The notes below the pieces were generated by a model. That model was not told the DNA's origin, searched no databases, and was given only the letters and a program-made list of their open reading frames with translations. From Oryza sativa Japonica Group (lineage: Eukaryota; Streptophyta; Magnoliopsida; Poales; Poaceae): 64,000 nt of DNA. The DNA is taken from NCBI RefSeq assembly GCF_034140825.1, contig NC_089039.1:565501-629500 (forward strand). Reading direction: 5' to 3'. The translations under genes and the position numbers were made by a program. Positions within the stretch are counted from its first letter, which is position 1. Each line of letters opens with the position of its first letter. Positions 11,727-22,417 of the stretch are shown here, one piece after another.

Positions 11727-13080
11727 TCAAAAGTGAACCAAACTGTATATGAGTGTCCATGAAAGCTGCAGCAAAAAGAAGCAAATTCAGTTTCGAACCA
11801 AAACAAACGGAAACAGGGTAGTTACAGAAATTGGTTATGTTTTTCTTTTTACCAGGAAAAGAGTGAAAGAGGCAAACATTCCCTCCTGAAGTAGTGCTCC
11901 ATGGCCTCCAAAGTCTTCCTCATCAATCTTCAACAGGTATGCATAGTACCAGTAAACGAGCCCAGTAGAAATAGTCACAAACCTGTGTACAATATATGTC
12001 ATATGTTAAGAGGAACATATCAAAAGCTCAGATGCTGGTATTAATTAACGATCTTTACAGAGTTCACTGTGCCATACAGAAGAAAGAAAACAGTAATTAC
12101 TGAAAGTATAATAATGAAACAATAATTACAGTAATTCTGTGCAAGGTATTGCTTACTAGTGTCATATAAACAGAAATAATTACTGATAATTCTGCATAAA
12201 TTTTCAGGGTACTCAGCTACCGACAGGTTCGATAATCATGCTTGCAATGTACTCCAGGCCAAATTAAATTGTATTGCCAAAAGCTCATCTTAAGTGATAC
12301 AGCACATGAATCTAAAGAACCTAGTAGCATTCACAGTTTCACACACTAATTATACTAAATTCAAGATGGATGTTTGCGCATGCTTGCTTATAGCTTCAGG
12401 GTCTTCTAATTATCAGCAATTAAAGGTTCAACGCACAGTTAATCTTCACCGAAGATAACCTAAATGCATCTAGGGCAGCAGATGTGCACGTATCATCGAG
12501 CTAAGATCTTGCAGTTACAGGTGTCAAAACAACCAAAATCCACACCAAAGCAAAAGGTGGATTTTGTAGACAATGACCTCCTGTAGCGCAGATCCCAATT
12601 CCCAACTAAAAAGCAGAAAAGTTATTAACATATGATAAATCTGATCCCCTATCTGCACTACAATTGAACTCCTCAATGTGAGGAAGAGACTCAACAAGAC
12701 ACATCTGACTACAAATCCACGAATCCAGCATAGGGCGAGATGGGATTGGAGGCGTGAGCAACTCACAGTGCGATCCAGATGGCGCCGACGAGGGGGACGG
12801 CTCCCCAGAGCAGGCCGCAGGCGAGGCCGAGCACCTGCCGGATCCAGTGCACGGCGTCCAGCAGTTGATCCTTTTGCAAAGGAGAGCCCAGCCAAGCAAG
12901 CATCCATCAGGCAAGGAGAATCCGGAGGCCGCCATTAATGGCGGCAAGAAGGAGGAGGAGGAAGTATACCTTGTCCCAGGAGGCCTCCGGGTCGAAGTAC
13001 CTGGCGAGCTTGGAGTGTCCGGCGCCGCCGTTCTGCTGCGCCTGCGCGCGCGACTGCTTCGACGGCTTCGTCTTCCTCAT
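11727..13080 (-). CDS. RAB5IF/Rab5-interacting family small membrane protein
   Basis: Four exons (13080-12970, 12870-12767, 11982-11853, 11765-11727) join in frame to 127 residues, ending LSWTLIYSLVHF. The N-terminus is basic and cytosolic in character (MRKTKPSKQ). It is followed by a WIRQVLGLACG block, then hydrophobic segments around residues 50-75, 76-92 and 110-127, with the conserved IDEEDFGGH loop between. That pattern fits the Rab5-interacting (RAB5IF, EMC6-like) family, reported to assist insertion of multipass proteins at the ER. The plant role is inferred. The last exon is only 39 nt, so gene finders easily miss it. The 5'UTR carries a GGC repeat. Confidence 0.88.
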
Positions 13081-13086
13081 CTCGCT

Positions 13087-13111
13087 CGGCGGCGGCGGCG
13101 GCGGCGGCGGA
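13087..13111. repeat. (GGC)n microsatellite in the 5'UTR of the RAB5IF-like gene
   Basis: About eight uninterrupted GGC units begin a few bases upstream of the ATG at 13080 (minus strand). The transcript would carry a GCC tract. Confidence 0.85.
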
Positions 13112-13292
13112 GATGGGATCGCGAGGGAGCAGTCAACAAGTCTATGGATGGAGCTGGTTTGGTTGGTGGCGATTTTGCAGATGCCTCCTTGGAAAGTTTG
13201 GATATTGCATTTACGTCCCTACTAGTGATGGTCGGCTAATGATTGGTCCATCATTAACATGTCATCTCATTACGTGCAAACATAGAAAAATA

Positions 13293-13555
13293 AGAGTAAA
13301 TTTTATAAAGCTGTAACTTTAGTGACAAAACTATCAGTTTGCTGCAACAATAGCGTCGGAAATTATCACAAAGCTGTAACTTTTACGTTATATTGTCACC
13401 TATATGTACTATAGCAGCATATAACGTAAAAGTTACAGTTTTGTGATAATTTCCCACGCTATTGTTGCAGCTAATTGAAGCATGTCACTAATGTTGTAGC
13501 AAACTGATACGGAGTAGTTTTGTTACTAAAGTTATAGTTTTCTGAAATTTACTCT
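13293..13555. mobile_element. MITE with long terminal inverted repeats
   Basis: The ends AGAGTAAATTT and AAATTTACTCT start inverted arms of roughly 100 bp. Inner arms around 13360-13400 and 13415-13470 pair closely (AAAGTTACAG against CTGTAACTTT). The whole unit of about 263 bp can fold into one hairpin. The target duplication is not clear, so the superfamily is left open. Confidence 0.75.
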
Positions 13556-14034
13556 AGAAATAAAAATAAAAAGCTCTTTATCAAAGCCTAATTTCGAGCA
13601 TGAGAATTATTCCAGATTACAAAATTACAGAGTTTCAATGAATTTTCTACTATGGATCATTGGAGAGCAAGCCGAGAGGACACATCTTTCACAAAATCAG
13701 TGGGCGAAATTACAGCAGTTCACCTCTTAAAAAAAAGAGAGAGAAAATCCCATAATAACACTATAACAGTTCAGTACATTGGATAGAAGTACACCATGAG
13801 ATCACTGCTCGCTAAACAAGCGATTCATTTGATAAGGGAAGTACTAACACACAACGCCATCAAGTACAAGATCTGACAAGATAATTTGAATCATACATAC
13901 AACCGGCAATGAGTTCCCTGACAGTTGATGAATTATTTGAAGATATTACTTTAGTTACTTTCTTGGATCTACAATGCTTGATCAGTTAAAGAGCCAGTCT
14001 GCTCAGGTGACAACAAATTGCCTCAGCTGACAAC

Positions 14035-17000
14035 TCACCTGATTCCCTGCAGGAACAATGTGAAAATTGTCAAGATTCATTATCCGCCTTTCACTGTGAT
14101 TAGTAGTATCACTTATCATTCATGCATAGAATGCAAAAAAATAAATAAATAAATAAATAAATAAATAAAATCACATATCCATGTTGTTGTCTGCCTTGAA
14201 ATATGATACATCATGCACATAAATTTGGAATGCTCGAAATGTTATGGATAGGATAATGGCCCGAAAAGAACTTCCAATAAGCATGGTGCAAAATTCAGTG
14301 ACAGTTGTTCATCTAAGGAATTCATATGTAAGATTGCAGATTGCAATTCTTCCTGACAGGGTACTAACCCAGTAGTAAAAACCATCCTTGACTAGCCTAA
14401 AAGGTGTAAACCTCAATGATCATTCGTACCAAGTTTTGAATCGCCTGAATGCAAAGTTCACAAGAGCCTAGGAAGGAACCAGCAAAGCCCTATTAGGCTA
14501 TTACTACTAAAAACTCAACTTGTGCAAAAGAGCAAATGTGCATCAAAGCAAAAGGGCATATTGCCTCCATGAATATGCATAATCAAAATGGTTCTCCCAC
14601 TCAGCTATAACATCTGTGGGAAGTGAGTAGAACATTCTAAACTGACACTTGAGCCTCACTGCTATTTTGGCTCCTCAAAATATAATCAGAAACTGGAAAC
14701 AAATTTTAGGAGAAGAGATGGTTACCACAAAATGTGGGGAGCGCCGCACAATAGATACCGCAGAACCAGGAGATGCTGCTGATAGGGCAGCAGCTCCTCT
14801 TTTAGAAGGTAGATTCCGCCCCTTGTTCTTACTCTGAGAAAGACTCTTATCAAGAACATTTTCAGTTCTAGAGTCAAGTGGCATTAACATTGGAGGTGAA
14901 ACTGGTATAGAGGAAGCATCTGGACAAACAACTGAACTCATGAGAAGACCTCCTGCGGAAATCAGTTGCACGAGTTAGATTACAACCAAAAAAAAGGAAG
15001 CCTGTGTGCATAAATATGGGAGCAAACAAAGGATCGGTACTATGAGAAAAGGGAGGATGAGAAGTCATGAAGGGAGAGAAAACTAGTCATGTCTACAGTG
15101 CACATTATGGCCAGTTGCACGGCAATGCAGCTGGAGCTGAGTACACAGCGGCTTGGAGGAGAGTCGTAATTTTCCGTGAGATGGCTGTTAAGTGTTAACA
15201 GGGAAGCTTATGGGTAATGCTTAGGAGTAGATCAATTACATAGCATATTTATGTGGTTCCAGTACTTGATGGCAATCATGGCATATCTGTAGTTTGGTAA
15301 TTAGATCAATCTGCTAAGGATATGGCATATTTAAAAAGGCTATTGTGCCACTTGGGTTGAGGACACCTCAGTTAGGACTAAAGGCCCTATCCCCTAATCC
15401 CTACCATGTTCATTGCAACGACAATTCATACTGACAGTTAATGTTCAGTACCATTCACAGTAGCAGCCTCAGCCTGGAACCTTTCTCTGACGATTCTTAC
15501 AAACTTGAACAGATCGTTAGTGAGGTTCAAATCCTTCATCAACTCTTCAGAATCTTTTATACTTGGATCACATTGAAGTACTGTTGTTAGGAAAAAAAAA
15601 GATAATGTCAAGTACAGCTCAAAAAATCAAGCATTCAAGACACTTGGCCAAGTTTCATGAGGAACTTCAACTCACAGTTATATCGATCTTTGGCAAGCTT
15701 TAAGGTAACCGAGTACTCCTTATCAGGGCTTTGCAAGTCTATTTTGTTGAAGATGAACTTTACACCTTGAGGAAGAACAGGGCAAATGCCATGAAAGATG
15801 GAATTGGCATAATTTAGGGGCGATTCCTTATATTCCTCAGTAAAGTTCACTTCATCCCCTATGTGCCACTGTTGTCCCAATGACATGTGGGCTTTAAACC
15901 CACGAGTCAGTGAGCTGATAAGTGGCATATAAAGGATAAGATGAAATTTAAAAGGCATAAGGAATTTATCCCATAATTTACTTGAACATTGAGCTGATTC
16001 ATCACTCACCTTCTCCTCCAACAACCTGGAAACCAAGGAACTTGCTGTACCAGATTACAGCTTCTTCTATTTTCTTCATCCGTGTTTCATCCTCAATAAA
16101 CTTTGCTTCAAGAGCTTCAACAGCTGCCACAGTACATGAAGTATATCACTATCGTATGAACACTATATGTGCACAGTTCAAGAAAGACATTTTCTAAGAC
16201 TAGCAATATAATGTTTTGAAAAACCTTAAATAAGCCACAGCAACAAAAAAAAAAAACCCAAAACATAGCCCTAAAATGATAGGTAAGTTACCCTCGAGGT
16301 GATTCGATATGACTGCAGCATGGTGATCTCTCTTGTTCCGCTGATCTGTAACCATGCCCTCAAGCTTCTCATTTATAGCCGCAGTGCTTGAAATCGTCTC
16401 TTTGGTAAGTTGGTACTTTGACTCCTTGCCGGCCTTAACTGTAAATACAGTTTACACCAAGATTTCAGGCATACCATGAACCATTTGGCAGCGAAGTGCA
16501 GTTTAATTTACCAGACAATGCTTCTGCAAGACCATCTTCCAAATTCCGCAACTGAAGGTTGAGTCCACTCAGTTCCTCTGCACCATCCAAAATGTTATGA
16601 AAATAAATGCACAACAGAAACACAAATTTTATCGTCGAACACCCTTACAGGAAAAAGACCATGGACACCGACTGGCAATGATCAATGATCACTATTGAGG
16701 TGCTAAAAACGCAGGGGATAACAAGGCGGACAACCCCTTCCCATATGGCTTACAAGGGATATATAAAGGAGAAATGTAGGAGCCCTAACAGATAAAAGAT
16801 TAGAAGTCCTACTAGGAAACTATAAGAGAAAACGATAATCCTGTAATACAAAGTCCTATTAGGAAACTCATCGGAATGTATTGCTAGCTGAAATTCAGCA
16901 ATATTTAACACAAAAATTTCAGCACTCATCGGAGGGGAAACCGGGTAGAGTTACTTCAATTCACTCAAATTCAATTCACATTCAGTACCAAGTACCAACC

Positions 17001-17337
17001 ACATTTTCCAAATAAAATAAAATCGAAGATACATCAGACACGCGTCCAAAGTTCATTTCGCACAAAAAAAAATGGGGGGTGTTTATTGAAACGAGAGAGA
17101 TTGAGGGGGTGGGGGGAGGGATTAGGGGAGGGCGTTGCCTTGGCGGGAGATGGTTTGACGGGCGATGGAGCGGGAGGAGAGAAGCGCGGCGCGGTAGTTG
17201 GCGGAGGTGGAAGCTTGGCGCTCCCTTTCGACGGCCATCCCGCGCTGGTACGCCGCCAGCTGCGCCGCCATCTGCCGGCACAGCTCCGCCCCTCCTCCTC
17301 CTCCTCGTGTGCCGGCGGCGGTGCCTCCGGCTTCCAT
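14035..17337 (-). CDS. SPC25: Kinetochore protein SPC25 (Ndc80 complex subunit)
   Basis: Eight exons on the minus strand join in frame to 327 residues: 17337-17139, 16577-16512, 16438-16292, 16123-16010, 15765-15676, 15580-15452, 14952-14726, 14046-14035. The N-terminal half is coiled coil. The C-terminal globular domain shows WYSKFLGFQV, GVKFIFNKID and NDLFKFVRIVRERF, the Spc25 signature, then a basic Ser-rich tail (VRRSPHFVGIR). With Spc24, Spc25 anchors the Ndc80 complex to the inner kinetochore. The first intron needs a GC donor (CAAG/GCAACG). The join restores the conserved SRQEELSGL... stretch. An in-frame upstream ATG at 17508 would add 57 residues. Reading through the exon-6 donor gives an early stop after VNGTEH, a possible isoform. 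Confidence 0.85.
14136..14170. repeat. (AAAT)n microsatellite in SPC25 intron 7
   Basis: Seven or eight tandem AAAT/ATAA units lie in the intron between SPC25 exons 7 and 8. Confidence 0.85.
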
Positions 17338-17517
17338 GCTACCAACTCCCTGGGCACTGGCGGCGTCCGGCGTCGGCGGCGGAGGGATCGGCGGCAGCCG
17401 ACGGTGGCCGGAGTGCGGGTTGAAGTGAGGAGTTCGAACCCAAAATTTGTGAGAAGAAATTTCTCCTTTTTGGTCTGAGAAAGAAGAAGAAGACAAAGCG
17501 GGATCCATTCCATTGTG

Positions 17518-17565
17518 TGGGCCTTTTTGTGAAGCGTATTGGGCCTCATATTGGGCTTAGGCCCA
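17518..17565. promoter_or_regulatory. Cluster of site II motifs upstream of SPC25
   Basis: TGGGCC (17518), TGGGCCT (about 17540), TGGGCTT (about 17552) and GGCCCA (about 17559) lie within 50 bp, next to the alternative ATG at 17508. Site II clusters are known in promoters of cell-cycle genes, consistent with a kinetochore gene. Confidence 0.55.
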
Positions 17566-17927
17566 GATCATCTTGAAGAAGAGCTGTGCTTTTACCCATT
17601 TTGAAGGCTAAATTTGACCATATTTTCTCCACTTTACTCATTTGACTCTACATTTCAAAAATGAAGTTATTGTCTTATCCTATTCTCTGAAGCAAGTTAA
17701 CGGTGTTGAGACTAGAGCTCAAGGTCAAAATGTCATTTATGCCCTTGCTTATTTGACACTACTTTCTCACAGGTTCTGTTCATTTGGTTCAATTTTGTGC
17801 CCTTACTGTGTAGTATAAAATTTGTAATGAAATGACATATCTCTGGCAGTTTAACTGAATTTGACATATCCGTGACAAAGTTGACTTAGATGTCACAAAA
17901 TCTGTGAAATCTAAGTGAAACAAAACC

Positions 17928-19002
17928 TATTATATTGTTAAACGAATAGAAAAAAGAGCCTCCACGTTCGCTCTCATGGCCTAGAAATTCTCACATTAAT
18001 CGGAGAAAAAGAAAAAGCAGAGTCCATATAGAAATACAATTTAGAAATAGTTGAAATTCAGAATTAAAAAATAAGAAATATTAGAATAGGAGACTAGAGT
18101 CCATATAGAAATACAATGTTGAAATAGTTGAAATTCGGAATTAAAAAATAAGGAATATTAGAAGAGGAGAATAGAGTCCATATAGAAATACAATTAGGAA
18201 ATAACTGAAATTCGAAATTAAAAATAAGAAATATTAGAAGTAGAGTATAGAGTCCATATAGAAACACAATTAGGAAATAATAGAAATTTAGAATTAAAAA
18301 TAAGGAATATTAGAAATAGAGTATAGGTCCATATAGAAATACAATTAAGAAAAAAAAAGAAATTCGGAATTAAAAAATAAGGAATATTAGAAGTATAGTA
18401 TAGAGTCCATATAGGAATTTAAAACTAACTAAAATTTAGAATAAACATAATAAAATTAAAAGTAGAGTTTAGAGTCCGTATAAAAATACAATTTACAAAT
18501 AACTAAAATTCGAAATTAAGAAAAACATGGGAAGATAAGTTTAAAGTCAATATAGGAATACAATTTAGAAGTAACTGAAATTCAAAATTAAAAATTAAAT
18601 AATATTGAAAGATGAGTTTAGAGTCCACATAGAAATACAATTAGAAATAATAAAAATTAAGAATATTGGAAGAAGAGGATAGAGTCTATATAGAAATACA
18701 ATTTACAAAAAATTCGGAATTAAAAAAAAGAAATATTAAAAGACGAGTATAGAGTCCCTATAGGAATATATATAATTTACAAATAACTAAAATTTGATAT
18801 TAAAAATAATTAATAACTAACACATATATAAAATACAATATGAATATTACACATTAGTAATTTTGTAAAGTTATTGCAAAATTTAAAATTATGTTGTCAT
18901 TTTAATATATTTGAATAATATAATGACAAAACATATATGTTATTATATGAGAGAAAATATAATGATGCAAGCCGCGCAAAATTGCGCGGGCCACCATGCT
19001 AG
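17928..19002 (+). mobile_element. Non-autonomous Helitron with internal repeat ladder
   Basis: The 3' end is CTAG followed by T. Eleven bases before the CTAG sits a GC-rich palindrome (CCGCGCAA, AA, TTGCGCGG), the Helitron terminator layout. The 5' end is worn: the copy at 54453 has TCTATCTATTAAAT where this one reads CCTATTATATT. The body is a ladder of about a dozen degenerate units of about 60 bp, each with GAGTCCATATAG and AAATACAATT. No coding content. Confidence 0.8.
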
Positions 19003-19451
19003 TTAAAAAGAAAAACAAAACCTTTGAGAAATTAGCAGTTCCAAAAAAAAAATCCAACTGAAGCTGGATGTATGACATAGGATCGCCCAATACCGGAAAG
19101 ATGGAAAGGCACAAAATTAACAAATTCTGCTAAAGAATACCAACAAAACAACCACAAGTCGTAGAGCGAAGCGATGCGAGGGATGATTTCCAGTCGGCCA
19201 CAAGATCGATCAAAACCTGTGATGACTGACGAGACAAAAATGAAAGAAACACAGCCAATTCATCATCATCGAAGAAGAAGAAAATGGATAAGATCGTGTG
19301 GTGCAGAGTGCGCGGGAGATACAAGTGCGGAAGCAATCGCAGCCACAGCCATTTTTTGTGTACACGTAGACGTCTCCTCCTCTTTCTTCTCCATCTCCAC
19401 GTTTTTTGTTTTATTTATACTACTCCCTGTTTTTTAGTTTTATTTATATTA

Positions 19452-19700
19452 CTCCCTGTATTTTAGTATTTTAATGTATAACGCCGTTGACTTTTTAATC
19501 AACGTTTGACCATTCATTTTATTTAAAAATGTTATGTAAATATAAAAATATTTATGTTATGCTTAAAGAATATTTGATGATGAATCAAATCACAATAAAA
19601 TAAATGGTAATAATATAAATTTTTTAAATAAGATGAATAGTCAAACGATGGATAAAAAATCAACGGCGACGTCGTGCATTAAAATATGATATGAAGGTAG
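19452..19700. mobile_element. Stowaway-type MITE
   Basis: It starts CTCCCTGTATTTT after TA and ends ATGAAGGTAG before TA. The inner arms CGTTGACTTTTTAATCAACG and GTTTGACCATTC are shared with four other copies in this window. A second copy of the terminal phrase (ACTCCCTG) lies 30 bp to the left, at about 19421. Confidence 0.85.
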
Positions 19701-19853
19701 TATTTAATTTGCTTTTGTTTCCTCCAAGCAACCACCACCTCCACTGCGCCGGCGTCACTACCGACCGCCGTTGAGTCGTCGTCGTAAATATCCCACCTCT
19801 CCTCTCCGGGGCAGCCACACGCCCCTACCTCCAAGCTTGGAGAGACTGGAGCC

Positions 19854-21561
19854 ATGGCTACTGCCGCCCCGCCGGCGGCTTCCGGTGCCCGACGCCTCGG
19901 CCGGCCGCGGGCGGGGCTGCGCGTCGGGGCAGTGGCGGCGGCGGAGGGCCCGTCGTGCCTGTACGTGGGGCCCATCGAGACGGCCAGCCAGGAGATGCTC
20001 GAGGCGCTCTACCATCAGGTTCCTTCACTTGCTTGCTGCTTATCCTCTTATTTCCTGCTCAATCATTTTCTTATACTGCCAATAAATTCACCCCCTATAC
20101 GTGTTATCTTGCTTGATGTTGTAACAGTCCCCAAATGCTTATCCCTTAATGCATAGAAATGTTGGAATATAAAGTGAATTGTCCGTCTTTCCTCATCAGC
20201 AACACAATAAGAAGTAATCACCATCTTGTTGTTTTTTCTCTATTGCTGTTTTGATAGGCCAGGGATTCCTACTACAGCGGCCAGCCTTTGATTGTCGATG
20301 ACATGTTCGACAAAGTTGAGGTATAATTCTTCTAATCTTTTCTCTATCTATATATTCAGCATATATGTACTCACTACTCAGCTCAGCTAATATGATTCAA
20401 CATGTAAGGCTTTAAGATGTGTAACAAATTGTATATCCATGCCCAGTTGAAGCTCCGGGTTTATGGATCCCCATCCGTAGTGAAGTATCCCCGTTGCAGC
20501 CTCAAGAGGCAATCGACGTACGCAGACGCTGAGGTTACCTTTTGGGAGGGAAACAAATTCAGTATCTCTACATTTGATCTCACGACTCTGGCAATACTTT
20601 CGACTTACAGTCCGATGTTTCGATTGGCTTTTGGGTGTAGGGCAGGAGGACAAATCAATGTTCATGGCACTCTCAAGCATCTGGATGCTGCTGCTCTTGT
20701 TTGGCACATCGGCATTTCTCGTTCCCTCTCTCTGTATTCTAAGCCTCACTTTTGGGGATGCATTCGGAGCAAGGTATCTCTTGTATGGTGCAAAATCGTT
20801 TGATGTGATAACTAGGGTAAATGACATGGTTTTAATCGGATTGGGCTATCTGATTGGTTATCCGATTTCATCTGCATCTGGTAAGGGAACTTCTTTGTAA
20901 ATATTCCGCGGTACAAGGATTTCGTGTTCCCTGATATGCCATGTTGGCCACATGGTACAATTTTTATGCGTTGATTAATCATCTTCTTATTTTTGTTCTT
21001 TCAGTTGGTGCACTGCAAGGCTTGCTGACAAACAATTTGGTTGCACTAAAAGGTTCTTGCCCAAATTGCGGTGAGCAGGTCAGCTTCCTTCTACAAGTAG
21101 CCAATTTGAATGTTTATCCATATTTCATGAAGTTCATCTTTTCGGTCATCTAAAGTGTAACCTGTTCCTGCCAGGTCTTTGCATTTGTCAAGACGGATAA
21201 TTCCATCAAAGCTCCCCATAGAGCAGAATGTCATGTCTGCAGCTGCCCACTGGAGTACCGCACTAAAGTTGAGGTATGCCAAAAACAACAATGAAGAACA
21301 AATAGCTGAATGAAAATGTCTATGACAGTAAATGGCTTGGTTTCAGAGTGCCATATGGTATAGGAGAGGGTGATCATTTTAGATTTTGGTGCATGCTGTA
21401 TGTGTAGTTTGTGACTCTAAAGAAACAAAACGGATAATGTCTACTTTCTTGACATTGTTATCCAGAAATCCTTGTCGGGAACTAGAAGAACATGGGTTTA
21501 TGGCAGAGTTTATCTTGTGAAGCAAGGGCATCCAAGGAAGCGGAAATGGTTGAAAGACTAA
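19854..21561 (+). CDS. PGRL1-like thylakoid membrane protein
   Basis: Seven exons join in frame to 272 residues: 19854-20018, 20258-20320, 20447-20533, 20646-20880, 21005-21078, 21175-21273, 21466-21561. After a short Ala/Arg-rich transit-like leader come LYVGPIETASQEML, RDSYYSGQPLIVDDMFDKVE and VVKYPRCSLKRQSTYADAE, then two hydrophobic segments (about residues 120-145 and 160-185). A cysteine-rich end follows (CPNCGEQ, then CHVCSC), finishing in a basic tail. This matches the PGRL1 family, which partners PGR5 in antimycin-sensitive cyclic electron flow around photosystem I. Arabidopsis PGRL1 has 324 residues, so this protein is shorter, mainly at the N-terminus and the acidic stromal part. 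It may be a divergent paralogue rather than the main PGRL1. Confidence 0.88.
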
Positions 21562-22417
21562 ATTGCCAGTGCTAGATGCTGAAGAAAGTTTAGAGGATGA
21601 TTTTAAGTTATGTGGCTATTCTGAACTTCTGATTGACTGAAACATATTTAGAGATGTTGCTCTTACTGCTCCAATGTGCTTATTTGTTTCTCTGTTCAAC
21701 CAATGTATCTTGTAAAGTGGTAAATTCCTTGGAAAGATTGCCAAACATGAACAAATGTTAAATTGATGATGCAGTATTATGAATAATGGCGTGCCTTCTC
21801 ATATATTTGTTCATTAGAAATTTATCTTCATACATGAAGTATGAATGGCAAACAGTGGTCTGTTAAGAGCAAGTTCAGTAGGATCGAATTTGTTCACTAG
21901 ATGTTGGACACTAATAGAAAATCATTTATCCTGTTCGTTCAGCAAAGTTGCAGATAAAAAATGTCAGACAGAATCATATTCTTATTGCTTTAAATCGCAC
22001 TAAGCATACTATATGTAACCAAATCATTTCTTTTTTCTATTCGAAGAGAACATTCATCCAAAACTGGTTTCAGAGGGGAAGATCTAGAACTCAAAAATAT
22101 GATCTGGGGCAGCTTGTAGATTTAAAAATCAGGAAAAACTGGATCTGGGCACATCTGTTGCCTCGAACAAAAATTTCGCAGCATTAGAACTAGATATAAA
22201 CTGTACAATCCACAATGCACTGAACTGAATGCATGCAGATATAGGCGACCACATACTTTTTACTTCAGACAAGACTCTGACTAGAAGCTGCAAAAACAAC
22301 TAAAACAGGCAAGCACCAAGGATTCACAACTCTCCTCTTCTTTACAGGTCCCTCTAAGAGCCTACACTACTCATCTCAACAGATCTATATCTGATCATAT
22401 GATATATGATTGTTCAC
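21562..22417. other. Spacer between convergent PGRL1-like and RLCK genes
   Basis: Both genes end here. 21562-21800 is probably the 3'UTR of the PGRL1-like gene and 22200-22417 the 3'UTR of the kinase. Nothing else is seen. Confidence 0.5.

Noticed and set aside
12754-13239. 161-codon plus-strand frame (GC-rich)
   Set aside because: It is the shadow of RAB5IF-like exons 1-2 and the GGC repeat; all conserved protein features are on the minus strand.
16630-16980. Possible small retroelement relic in SPC25 intron 1
   Set aside because: Some phrases (AGTCCTACTAGGAAAC and AGTCCTATTAGGAAAC) repeat, but no ends or target duplication could be defined.
17034-17549. 171-codon frame upstream of and over SPC25 exon 1
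   Set aside because: Different frame from the conserved SPC25 coding sequence; Pro/Arg-rich composition from GC-rich DNA.
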